Shown here piece after piece: positions 1 to 5,850 of a stretch of DNA of 5,905 nucleotides. The stretch is from NCBI GenBank assembly GCA_013297545.1, contig JAAFHH010000213.1:1-5905 (forward strand), given 5' to 3'. The stretch comes from Alphaproteobacteria bacterium. Lineage in GTDB: Bacteria; Pseudomonadota; Alphaproteobacteria; Elsterales; Elsteraceae. The stretch's first letter is position 1. Every line of letters starts with the position of its first letter. The position numbers and the translations under genes were made by a program. The notes under the pieces were generated by a model, which did not search any database, was not told where the DNA came from, and was given only the letters and a program-made list of their open reading frames with translations.

Positions 1-709
1 GCCCAGCGACCGAGGCATCGACGACGCTGACCCCCGCCTCAATCACCGCCAGCAGATTGGCGACCGCCTGACCGTAAGTGTCGTGGAAGTGGGCCGCAAT
101 CGCGGTGATCGGCAGGGCACCCGCCACCGCTTTGACCAGTGCGACCGCCCGGTCTGGCGTGCCAACACCAATCGTGTCGCCAAGCGAGACCTCGTAGCAG
201 CCAGCGCGAAAGAGCGCCTCCGCCACCCATACAACGTCGGTCACCGGCACCGCACCCTGATAGGGGCAGCCGAGCACACAGGAGACATAGCCGCGCACGA
301 CGACGCCAGCCGCCGCGGCCCGCTCGAACACGGGTGCGAATCGGGTCAGGCTGTCCGCAATCGAGCAATTGATGTTGCGCAGGCTGAACGCTTCAGAGGC
401 CGCCGCGAACACTGCAACCTCTTGAACACCGCAGGTGAGCGCCGCCTCCAGCCCCTGCAGGTTCGGCACCAGCACCGGCAGGCGCACCCCCGGCAGATGC
501 GGCAGCCCCGCAAGCACCGCCGCACTTTCCGCCATCTGCGGCACCCATTTAGGGGAAACGAACGCACCCGCTTCGATCGCGCTGAGGCCGGCGGCGGCGA
601 GATCCCGGATCAGCTGGATCTTGGCGGCGGTTGGGACAGGGGCGGGTTCGTTCTGCAAGCCATCGCGCGGGCCGACATCGACAATACGCACGGCCGCCGG
701 ACGGGTCAT
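1..709 (-). CDS. liuE: Hydroxymethylglutaryl-CoA lyase, 3' end cut off by window edge
   Basis: Cleaves (S)-3-hydroxy-3-methylglutaryl-CoA to acetyl-CoA and acetoacetate, the last step of leucine/isovalerate degradation; a cytoplasmic, divalent-metal-dependent TIM-barrel enzyme of the HMGL-like family. I translated 236 residues from the ATG at 709. Visible family motifs are VDVGPRDGLQNE (10-21), FVSPKWVPQMA (50-60), NINCSIADSL (112-121), RGYVSCVLGCPY (about 139-150), SLGDTIGVGTP and HFHDTYGQA (207-215). R15, D16, E46, H207 and H209 match human HMG-CoA lyase R41, D42, E72, H233 and H235 at a constant offset of 26, so the catalytic and metal-binding part is intact. Human-type TS after Ile-Glu is replaced by GA. 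The reading stops at SVAG, just before the glycine-rich loop with the catalytic Cys, so roughly 65-90 residues are outside the window. The start overlaps the upstream antitoxin stop (ATGA, 706-709); a GGAG at 716-719, six bases before the ATG, supports it. Confidence 0.95.
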   Translation of the reverse strand, partial: MTRPAAVRIVDVGPRDGLQNEPAPVPTAAKIQLIRDLAAAGLSAIEAGAFVSPKWVPQMAESAAVLAGLPHLPGVRLPVLVPNLQGLEAALTCGVQEVAVFAAASEAFSLRNINCSIADSLTRFAPVFERAAAAGVVVRGYVSCVLGCPYQGAVPVTDVVWVAEALFRAGCYEVSLGDTIGVGTPDRAVALVKAVAGALPITAIAAHFHDTYGQAVANLLAVIEAGVSVVDASVAG

Positions 710-1101
710 GCCTGGCTCCAGGGGGTGAGCATGTCGGGCGTCACCGAGAGCGCAGCTGCCAGGTGGTCTCGCGCGCTGTCCTCAAGCGTTCCACCCGCCT
801 CAATCGCCAGCAGGTCAGCTACAGCCAAGCCGGCAGCGGCCGCCAGCTGCTCGGCGCTCAGCCCACGCTCATTGCGAAAGACCCGCACAGGCGCCTCACC
901 GTCCATCAGGCGAACCACCCCGTCGCCGGATACGCCAGCAGCTGCATCCTCAGCCATTTGCGCGTGGCTGTACGATGAAAGGAACTGCATGTCGTCAATG
1001 TCTTCGAGCATCTCCAGCAAGCGCTCATAGTGCGCCCGCGAGATCGTCACCGTGTCGGCGGTCTCGGCCAGCGGCTCCAGCACCAAGGGGTCTGCGGTCA
1101 T
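706..1101 (-). CDS. XRE-family helix-turn-helix antitoxin of a RelE/ParE-type pair
   Basis: Probable antitoxin (131 aa) for the toxin encoded immediately upstream. Seen: an N-terminal strand-helix segment, VTISRAHYERLLEMLEDIDD (18-37), typical of the Phd/RelB-like front part of many small antitoxins, then a linker, then PVRVFRNERGLSAEQLA (71-87) leading into a five-helix XRE-like domain to about residue 125. Known family members join such a toxin-binding front to a DNA-binding HTH that autorepresses the module. Here the presumed recognition helix (about GLAVADLLAIEAGG, 91-104) has no basic residue, and the whole protein has 23 Asp/Glu against 7 Arg and no Lys, so DNA binding may be weak or lost (inference). 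The ATG at 1101 is preferred over an in-frame start at 1182 because it gives the ATGA overlap with the toxin stop, has GAGG seven bases upstream (1109-1112), and the extra 27 residues would only translate toxin sequence out of frame. It could instead be a plain HTH regulator, but the partner gene argues for an antitoxin. Confidence 0.82.
   Translation of the reverse strand: MTADPLVLEPLAETADTVTISRAHYERLLEMLEDIDDMQFLSSYSHAQMAEDAAAGVSGDGVVRLMDGEAPVRVFRNERGLSAEQLAAAAGLAVADLLAIEAGGTLEDSARDHLAAALSVTPDMLTPWSQA
716..719 (-). promoter_or_regulatory. Ribosome binding site of liuE, inside the antitoxin gene
   Basis: The minus strand reads GGAG six bases before the liuE ATG at 709. It lies within the last codons of the antitoxin (WSQA), so translation of the lyase depends on a site embedded in the antitoxin gene. 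Confidence 0.6.
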
Positions 1102-1349
1102 CGATAGACCTCGCTGCGATGGGCGACACGCACAATAGTGACGGTCACCACCCCTTTGTCGATACGATAGACCGCGCGCCACTGTCCATGGCGCAGGCGC
1201 CCTTCTGTCGCCGAGAACGCCTTAGCGAAGGCATGCGCACCATAGGGATCTTCCGCAAACTGCCGGAGTTTCTGGCCGAGCGCCATCCGATCGCGCACCG
1301 GCATTCGGTTCAAGCCCTCTGTTGCCTGGCGGGTCAGAACGAGCCGCAT
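1098..1349 (-). CDS. RelE/ParE-family type II toxin
   Basis: Small basic protein (83 aa; 16 Arg/Lys against 7 Asp/Glu) of the RelE/ParE toxin fold. RelE members cut mRNA in the ribosomal A site; ParE members poison gyrase. Seen: an N-terminal strand (MRLVLTRQA), two helices (about 10-34), then a beta sheet with RLRHGQWRAVYRI (51-63) and VTIVRVAHRSEVYR (70-83). The RSEVY ending also occurs in E. coli RelE, where the matching Tyr and the Arg of the YRLVY strand are catalytic; here these would be Y82 and R58, with R51/R53 near the basic RelE residues K52/K54. This favours an mRNA interferase over a gyrase poison, but not decisively. The ATG at 1349 shares one base with the liuD stop (TGATG); a GTG at 1352-1350 directly before it would add one Met. 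The toxin comes before its antitoxin, as in HigBA, the reverse of relBE. By hand count GC is about 62% over 1101-1349 against about 68% in a sample of liuD (2221-2400). Confidence 0.85.
   Translation of the reverse strand: MRLVLTRQATEGLNRMPVRDRMALGQKLRQFAEDPYGAHAFAKAFSATEGRLRHGQWRAVYRIDKGVVTVTIVRVAHRSEVYR
1109..1112 (-). promoter_or_regulatory. Ribosome binding site of the antitoxin, inside the toxin gene
   Basis: The minus strand reads GAGG seven bases before the antitoxin ATG at 1101. It lies within the codons for the toxin C-terminal SEVYR, so the antitoxin has its own initiation signal in addition to coupling through the ATGA overlap. Confidence 0.55.
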
Positions 1350-3346
1350 CACACCACCGCCAGCGGCTCCAACACCAGCAACTCTGCCCCTTCGGCCACG
1401 GTATCGCCCACGGCGTAGGCGACTTTCGCGACCGTGCCCGCTGTGGGTGCCAGGATCGCGTGTTCCATCTTCATCGCCTCAACCACCATCAAGGTCGCCC
1501 CCTTGGCGACCTGATCCCCCACCGCGACGCGCACGGCGAGCACGCGGCCGGGCATCGGTGAGGTCAGCCGGCCGCTACCGGCGACATCGCCATCGGTCGC
1601 GGCGAGCCGGTCGATCTCGACCAAAGTTTCGGCGCGGCCTTGGTGGAACACGGTCAGCTTCTCGCCGCGCCGCACCACACGCGCCGTGCGCCGCACACCA
1701 TCGAGCCGGGTCGCGAGGCTGCCGTCCGGCAGCATGGTCGCCTCCGCCTCGATCTCCCGGCCATCGATGGTGAGGCGAAACTGCGCAGGGCCGAGGAACT
1801 GGCAGATCACATCAACCACCCGCTCGCCATCGCGGAAGCGATGGTCGGTGATCGCCGGCCGGTTGATCCGGAAACCAGTCGCGAGGCTCCACGGCGACCA
1901 CGGATCGGGGGTGACTTGGGAGCGGCCGACGGCTTCGGCCTGCTCGTCGAGAATGCTGGCAAGCGTCGCCAGAGCAACTGCCTCGGCACTGGCTGGCTGC
2001 TGTTGTGGCACTACCTCGCTGTGCCGGCCGATGAAGCCCGTGTCGACTTCCCCGCGCCCGAACGCTGGATGGCGCGCGATCGCTTGCAACAGCGGCAGGT
2101 TGGTGGTGACGCCGGCCACTTCCGTTTGGTCGAGCGCATAGATCAGCCGCTGCACGGCTTCGGCCCGGTCCGCGCCCATGGCGATGATCTTGGCGATCAT
2201 CGGGTCGTAGTGGATGGTGACGTGATCGCCCGTCCGCACGCCCGAATCGACGCGGATCCCCTCCCCCTGCGGCAGGATCAAGTGATCGAGCCGGCCGGAT
2301 TGCGGCAAGAACCCGCGGCCGGCATCTTCCGCATAGAGCCGCACTTCGATCGCCGCACCATGGGCGTGGATGCCCGGTTGCAAGTGCGGCAAACGCTCGC
2401 CGGACGCCACGCGGAGCTGCCATTCCACCAGATCGAATCCGGTGATCGCCTCGGTCACCGGGTGCTCGACCTGCAGGCGGGTGTTCATTTCCATGAAATA
2501 GAAATGATCGCCCTCCGCGATGAACTCGACGGTACCGGCGCCGACATAGCCAACCGCACTCGCCGCATCGATCGCGGCCTTCGCCATCGCTTTGCGCTGT
2601 TCGGCGGAGAAGTGCGGCGCTGGCGCTTCTTCAAAGACTTTCTGGTGCCGGCGCTGGATCGAGCAATCCCGCTCGAACAGGTGCACCGTGTGGCCGTGCG
2701 TGTCGGCAAACACCTGCATTTCGATATGGCGCGGGCGCGTCAGGTATTTTTCGACCAGCACCTTCGGATCGCCAAAACTCGCCTGGCCTTCGCGTTGGGC
2801 GCCGGCCAGCTGTTCGGCGAAGTCGGCCGGGTCAGTGACCACCCGCATACCCTTGCCGCCACCACCGGCCGAGGCCTTGATCAGCACAGGGTAGCCGATG
2901 CGCTGGGCTTCAGCCGCCAGCAGCTCCGGCGACTGGTCATCGCCGTGATAGCCGGGCACCAGCGGCACGCCGGCCCGCTCCATCAGCTGCTTGGACGCGG
3001 ATTTCGATCCCATCGCCCGGATCGCAGAGGCTGGCGGGCCGACGAAGATCACCCCGGCCGCGGCACAAGCATCGGCGAAATCGGCATTCTCCGAGAGGAA
3101 CCCGTAGCCAGGATGAATTGCATCGGCACCGGCGCGCTTGGCGACGTCGAGGATGACATCGCCGCGCAGATAACTCTCCCGCGCGGGCGCGGGCCCGATC
3201 GGATGCGCCTCATCCGCCATCGCAACCGCGAGGCTGTCACGGTCCGCGTCCGAGAACACCGCGATGGTGCGCAGACCCAAGCGACGGGCGGTCCGGATCA
3301 CCCGGCAGGCGATCTCACCGCGGTTAGCGATCAGCAGGCTGCGCAT
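1349..3346 (-). CDS. liuD: Methylcrotonyl-CoA carboxylase biotin-containing (alpha) subunit
   Basis: Carries the biotin carboxylase and biotin carrier parts of 3-methylcrotonyl-CoA carboxylase: it carboxylates its own biotin with ATP and bicarbonate and passes CO2 to LiuB, forming 3-methylglutaconyl-CoA. Numbered from the ATG at 3346 (665 aa, normal length): biotin carboxylase N-domain about 1-110 starting MRSLLIANRGEIACRVIRTA; ATP-grasp about 112-320 with the glycine loop SAGGGGKGM (159-167) and catalytic EMNTRLQVEHPVTE (286-299); C-terminal carboxylase domain to about 440; a less conserved BT linker domain about 445-590; biotinyl domain about 595-660 with EAMKME, biotinylated Lys at 626. 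Propionyl-, acetyl- and geranyl-CoA carboxylases share this plan; the neighbouring liuB, liuC and liuE favour methylcrotonyl-CoA. A GTG at 3361 would add five residues, but the ATG forms TGATG with the liuC stop and has GGGGGA seven bases upstream. The C-terminus is complete and abuts the toxin gene. Confidence 0.96.
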   Translation of the reverse strand: MRSLLIANRGEIACRVIRTARRLGLRTIAVFSDADRDSLAVAMADEAHPIGPAPARESYLRGDVILDVAKRAGADAIHPGYGFLSENADFADACAAAGVIFVGPPASAIRAMGSKSASKQLMERAGVPLVPGYHGDDQSPELLAAEAQRIGYPVLIKASAGGGGKGMRVVTDPADFAEQLAGAQREGQASFGDPKVLVEKYLTRPRHIEMQVFADTHGHTVHLFERDCSIQRRHQKVFEEAPAPHFSAEQRKAMAKAAIDAASAVGYVGAGTVEFIAEGDHFYFMEMNTRLQVEHPVTEAITGFDLVEWQLRVASGERLPHLQPGIHAHGAAIEVRLYAEDAGRGFLPQSGRLDHLILPQGEGIRVDSGVRTGDHVTIHYDPMIAKIIAMGADRAEAVQRLIYALDQTEVAGVTTNLPLLQAIARHPAFGRGEVDTGFIGRHSEVVPQQQPASAEAVALATLASILDEQAEAVGRSQVTPDPWSPWSLATGFRINRPAITDHRFRDGERVVDVICQFLGPAQFRLTIDGREIEAEATMLPDGSLATRLDGVRRTARVVRRGEKLTVFHQGRAETLVEIDRLAATDGDVAGSGRLTSPMPGRVLAVRVAVGDQVAKGATLMVVEAMKMEHAILAPTAGTVAKVAYAVGDTVAEGAELLVLEPLAVV

Positions 3347-4119
3347 CAGGCGGTCCCCCACACGGGCTTACGCTTTTCCAGGAACGCGACGACACCCTCG
3401 CGGCCATCGGCACTCGCGCGCTGGTCTGCGATTGAGGCAGCAGTGGCGGCAATCACATCATCGTCGAGCGGCCGGTCGACCATGCGGATCAGCGCTTTGG
3501 CTGCCGTGAGCGCAGCCGGGCTGTTGATCATCAGCAGGCCAACGATATCGGCGATTTCCTCATCGAGCTCTTCAGCGCTGGTCATCTGGTGGATCAGGCC
3601 GAGGCGGACGGCTTCTGCGGTATCAAACCGCTCCGCCGTCAAGAACAGGCGCCGGCAGGCGCGGGCCCCCATGGCGCGCACCAGGTAGGGCGAGATCACA
3701 CTCGGGATCAGGCCGATGCGCACTTCGGTCACGGCGAACTGCGCGCCGGCGATCGCGACCGCGACATCGCACGCAGCGATCAGACCAAGACCGCCGGCGT
3801 AGGCCTGGCCATTGACCCGGGCGATGGTCGGCTTCGGGCAGGTGTCGATCGTCTTCAGCAGCTTTGCCAGTGCTTCCGCATCCGCCAGATTCTGGTCCCG
3901 GCTGTAGCCCGCGACCCGCTTCATCCAGCCGAGGTCACCGCCGGCCGAAAAACTCTTGCCGGCACCGGTGAGGATGATCACCCGTACTGCCGGGTCAGCG
4001 CCTGCGGCCTCGAACGCGCGTGTAAGCGCCGCGATCAGCTGATCGTCGAAGGCGTTGTGCACCTCCGGCCGGTCGAGCGTGATGGTGGCAACGCCGTCTG
4101 CGACATCGGTTTTCAGCAT
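3346..4119 (-). CDS. liuC: 3-methylglutaconyl-CoA hydratase (enoyl-CoA hydratase family)
   Basis: Crotonase-fold enzyme (257 aa) expected to hydrate 3-methylglutaconyl-CoA to HMG-CoA between the carboxylase and the lyase. Seen, numbered from the ATG at 4119: ITLDRPEVHNAFDD (about 13-26), the first oxyanion-hole segment FSAGGDLGWM (57-66), the second one GQAYAGGLGLIAACD (104-118), and TEVRIGLIPSVISPYL (131-146). E132 matches the first catalytic Glu of rat mitochondrial hydratase (E144). The position of the second (E164) is Arg here, R157, in ARACRRLFLTAERFD; from memory this Arg-containing segment is shared by Pseudomonas LiuC, so it looks subfamily-typical and not a loss of function. Start choice: the ATG has a strong GAGGA (4125-4129) five bases upstream; a GTG at 4131, four residues earlier and overlapping the liuB stop, has no clear ribosome binding site. 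The stop overlaps the liuD start by one base. The exact substrate is inferred from the operon. Confidence 0.93.
   Translation of the reverse strand: MLKTDVADGVATITLDRPEVHNAFDDQLIAALTRAFEAAGADPAVRVIILTGAGKSFSAGGDLGWMKRVAGYSRDQNLADAEALAKLLKTIDTCPKPTIARVNGQAYAGGLGLIAACDVAVAIAGAQFAVTEVRIGLIPSVISPYLVRAMGARACRRLFLTAERFDTAEAVRLGLIHQMTSAEELDEEIADIVGLLMINSPAALTAAKALIRMVDRPLDDDVIAATAASIADQRASADGREGVVAFLEKRKPVWGTA
3354..3359 (-). promoter_or_regulatory. Ribosome binding site deciding the liuD start
   Basis: The minus strand reads GGGGGA, seven bases before the ATG at 3346 and inside the last codons of liuC. It would be internal to the coding sequence if the alternative GTG at 3361 were used, so it favours the ATG that forms TGATG with the liuC stop. 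Confidence 0.55.
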
Positions 4120-4124
4120 GGGCG

Positions 4125-4129
4125 TCCTC
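4125..4129 (-). promoter_or_regulatory. Ribosome binding site deciding the liuC start
   Basis: The minus strand reads GAGGA, overlapping the liuB stop codon and lying five bases before the ATG at 4119. It favours that ATG over the GTG at 4131, which overlaps the same stop but has no purine-rich stretch at a suitable distance. Confidence 0.6.
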
Positions 4130-5735
4130 ACATCCGGAACAGGCCGAAGCGGGTGTCAGGGATTGGTGCGTTGAGGGCCGCCGAGATGCCGAGCGCCAGC
4201 ACCATGCGGGTGTCCGCCGGGTCGATGATGCCGTCGTCCCACAGCCGCGCGGTGGAATAGTAGGGGTTGCCCTGGGTTTCGTACTGCGCGCGGATCGGCG
4301 CTTTGAAGGCATCCTCGTCGGCTGCTGGCCATTCAGTCCCGCGCGCGGCAATCGCGTCACGCCGGATGGTTGCCAGCACGTTCGCTGCCTGCTCGCCCCC
4401 CATGACGGAGATGCGGGCATTCGGCCACATCCACAGCTGGCGCGGCTCATACGCCCGCCCGCACATGCCGTAGTTCCCCGCACCAAACGAATTGCCGATG
4501 ATCACGGTAAATTTCGGCACCGCGACGGTGGAGACGGCGGTCACCATCTTCGCGCCGTCCTTGGCGATCCCGCCGCTTTCGTACTTCCGGCCGACCATGA
4601 AGCCAGTGATGTTCTGCAAGAACACCAGCGGAATGCCGCGCTGACCGCATAGCTCGACGAAGTGCGCGCCCTTCTGCGCGCTCTCGCCAAACAGAATGCC
4701 GTTGTTGGCGACGATGCCGACGGGGTAGCCCCAGATCTTGGCAAAGCCGGTCACCAGCGAGGTGCCGTAGAGCTGCTTGAACTCATCGAACTCCGACCCG
4801 TCAACCAAGCGCGCGATCACCTCGCGCACATCGAACGGTTTTTTGAGGTCCGCCGGCACGATGCCGTAGAGCTCGGCCGGGTCATAGAGCGGTGCCCGCG
4901 GCGGCTCGATCGCCAAGCGATGCGGCTTGGTGCGGTTGAGGTTCGCGACCAGCCGGCGCGCGATACCGAGCGCATGCGCATCATCCTGGGCGTAGTGGTC
5001 AGACACACCGGAGATCCGGGTGTGGACATCCGCGCCACCCAGGTCTTCGGCCGACACCACTTCCCCCGTCGCCGCCTTCACCAGCGGCGGGCCGGCGAGG
5101 AAGATGGTGCCCTGGTTGCGCACGATGACACTCTCATCCGCCATCGCCGGCACATAGGCACCACCAGCGGTGCAGCTGCCCATCACGACGGCGATCTGCG
5201 GAATGCCGAGCGACGACATGGTGGCCTGGTTGAAAAAGATCCGGCCGAAATGCTCGCGATCCGGAAACACTTCATCCTGGTTCGGTAGGTTGGCGCCACC
5301 ACTGTCGACCAGATACACGCACGGCAGCCGGTTTTCCTTGGCGATTGCTTGGGCGCGCAGGTGCTTCTTCACGGTCAACGGGAAGTAGGTGCCGCCCTTC
5401 ACCGTCGCATCATTGGCAACGATCATGCACTCCACACCAGACACCCGACCGATCCCGCAGATCATCCCGGCGGACGGCACTTCATCACCATACATGCCGA
5501 ACGCAGCGAGCTGGCCGATTTCCAGAAACGGCGAGCCGATATCCAGCAAAGTGCGCACCCGCTCGCGCGGCAACAGCTTGCCGCGGGCGACGTGCTTCTC
5601 CCGCGCTGCCGCGCCGCCACCTTCCGCGACCTGGGTCACCCGCGCCGTCAACTCGGAGACCGCCTGCCCCATCGCGTCCGCATTCGCGCGATAGAGGTCG
5701 GACCGGGTATCGACCGTCGTCTGCAGCACTGCCAT
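4128..5735 (-). CDS. liuB: Methylcrotonyl-CoA carboxylase carboxyltransferase (beta) subunit
   Basis: Carboxyltransferase half of 3-methylcrotonyl-CoA carboxylase; it moves CO2 from LiuD-bound biotin to 3-methylcrotonyl-CoA, the enzyme being an alpha6-beta6 complex in Pseudomonas. The protein is 535 aa from the ATG at 5735, the usual length. It consists of two crotonase-like halves. N-half: EKHVARGKLLPRERV (about 46-60), VANDATVKGGTYFP (106-119), LVDSGGANLPNQDEVFPD (142-159) and GSCTAGGAYVPAM (186-198). C-half: VANNGILFG (342-350), FLQNITGFMVG (372-382), GNSFGAGNYGMCGRAY (414-429), and MGGEQAANVLA (445-455). The FLQNITGFMVG and NYGMCGRAY segments are typical of methylcrotonyl/geranyl-type subunits; geranyl-CoA carboxylase (AtuC) is the main alternative, disfavoured by the HMG-CoA lyase downstream. 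The frame stays open upstream to a GTG at 5810, but that stretch is Pro/Gly-rich and unlike the family; AAGGGG (5744-5749) eight bases before 5735 supports the shorter form. Confidence 0.96.
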   Translation of the reverse strand: MAVLQTTVDTRSDLYRANADAMGQAVSELTARVTQVAEGGGAAAREKHVARGKLLPRERVRTLLDIGSPFLEIGQLAAFGMYGDEVPSAGMICGIGRVSGVECMIVANDATVKGGTYFPLTVKKHLRAQAIAKENRLPCVYLVDSGGANLPNQDEVFPDREHFGRIFFNQATMSSLGIPQIAVVMGSCTAGGAYVPAMADESVIVRNQGTIFLAGPPLVKAATGEVVSAEDLGGADVHTRISGVSDHYAQDDAHALGIARRLVANLNRTKPHRLAIEPPRAPLYDPAELYGIVPADLKKPFDVREVIARLVDGSEFDEFKQLYGTSLVTGFAKIWGYPVGIVANNGILFGESAQKGAHFVELCGQRGIPLVFLQNITGFMVGRKYESGGIAKDGAKMVTAVSTVAVPKFTVIIGNSFGAGNYGMCGRAYEPRQLWMWPNARISVMGGEQAANVLATIRRDAIAARGTEWPAADEDAFKAPIRAQYETQGNPYYSTARLWDDGIIDPADTRMVLALGISAALNAPIPDTRFGLFRM

Positions 5736-5743
5736 GCCCAACA

Positions 5744-5749
5744 CCCCTT
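5744..5749 (-). promoter_or_regulatory. Ribosome binding site deciding the liuB start
   Basis: The minus strand reads AAGGGG, eight bases before the ATG at 5735. It supports this start over upstream in-frame GTG codons whose product would carry a Pro/Gly-rich extension absent from the family. Confidence 0.6.
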
Positions 5750-5764
5750 CCCGTCCCCCGCGTG

Positions 5765-5793
5765 GGCTTAGCCCGCCGGGCGCGGGGCCGCAA
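5765..5793 (-). promoter_or_regulatory. Possible promoter of the liu operon
   Basis: On the minus strand TTGCGG (5788-5793) is followed after 17 bases by TAAGCC (5765-5770). The -35 box is a fair match to the housekeeping consensus; the -10 box is poor for TATAAT, though high-GC promoters are often weak there. A start near 5758 would give a leader of about 20 bases ending in the liuB ribosome binding site. A perfect palindrome, GGGCTTAGCCC (5764-5774), covers the -10 box. The call rests on pattern and position only, and transcription could equally enter from a gene beyond the right edge. Confidence 0.3.
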
Positions 5794-5807
5794 GGGGGTG
5801 GGTGGGT

Positions 5808-5823
5808 CACGTCCCCGGACGTG
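5808..5823. repeat. Inverted repeat upstream of liuB, possible operator
   Basis: CACGTCC and GGACGTG form perfect 7-base arms around a CC centre. The site lies 15 bases upstream of the proposed -35 box, centred near -58 from the proposed transcription start, where an activator could bind. Known liu operons are controlled by MerR-type LiuR or TetR-type LiuQ; I cannot say that this matches either motif. It could also form a short hairpin without regulatory meaning. Confidence 0.4.
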
Positions 5824-5850
5824 GTGTAGGAGCAGGACGGGTGGTGTAGG
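5817..5850. repeat. Imperfect tandem direct repeat, two units
   Basis: GGAC followed by GTGGTGTAGG occurs at 5817-5830 and again, with two extra G between the parts, at 5835-5850. The 10-base core is identical and recurs at a 20-base interval, close to two helical turns. The first unit shares its GGACGTG with the inverted repeat at 5808-5823. No coding frame in 5811-5905 resembles a known protein end, so this leader is treated as non-coding. Confidence 0.5.

Noticed and set aside
83..1030. Plus-strand open frame of 315 codons opposite liuE and the antitoxin
   Set aside because: It is antisense to liuE and the antitoxin, its product is Arg/Ala-rich with no known motif, and it spans two unrelated genes on the other strand.
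1102..1182. N-terminal extension of the antitoxin from an ATG at 1182
   Set aside because: The 27 added residues are an out-of-frame reading of the toxin gene; the ATG at 1101 has a ribosome binding site and the ATGA overlap.
706..1349. Recent mobile insertion carrying the toxin-antitoxin genes
   Set aside because: No inverted repeats, target duplications or gene truncation are seen at the borders; the exact stop-start overlaps point to an established arrangement.
1640..3688. Plus-strand open frame of 682 codons opposite liuD and part of liuC
   Set aside because: It lies antisense to clear enzyme genes; its product is rich in Arg/His/Asp without recognisable domains. Long open antisense frames are expected opposite GC-rich genes with strong third-position bias.
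4662..5288. Plus-strand open frame of 208 codons opposite liuB
   Set aside because: Antisense shadow of a highly conserved carboxyltransferase gene; its product shows no recognisable family motif.
5736..5810. N-terminal extension of liuB from a GTG at 5810
   Set aside because: The product is Pro/Gly-rich and unlike the family; it would also translate the proposed promoter. The ATG at 5735 gives the usual 535 aa.
5807..5850. Possible remnant of an insertion-sequence end (the GGACGTGGTGTAG stretch recalls some IS256-type termini)
   Set aside because: The resemblance is from memory only; no transposase, matching second end or target duplication is visible. A database search of this stretch in ISfinder would decide.
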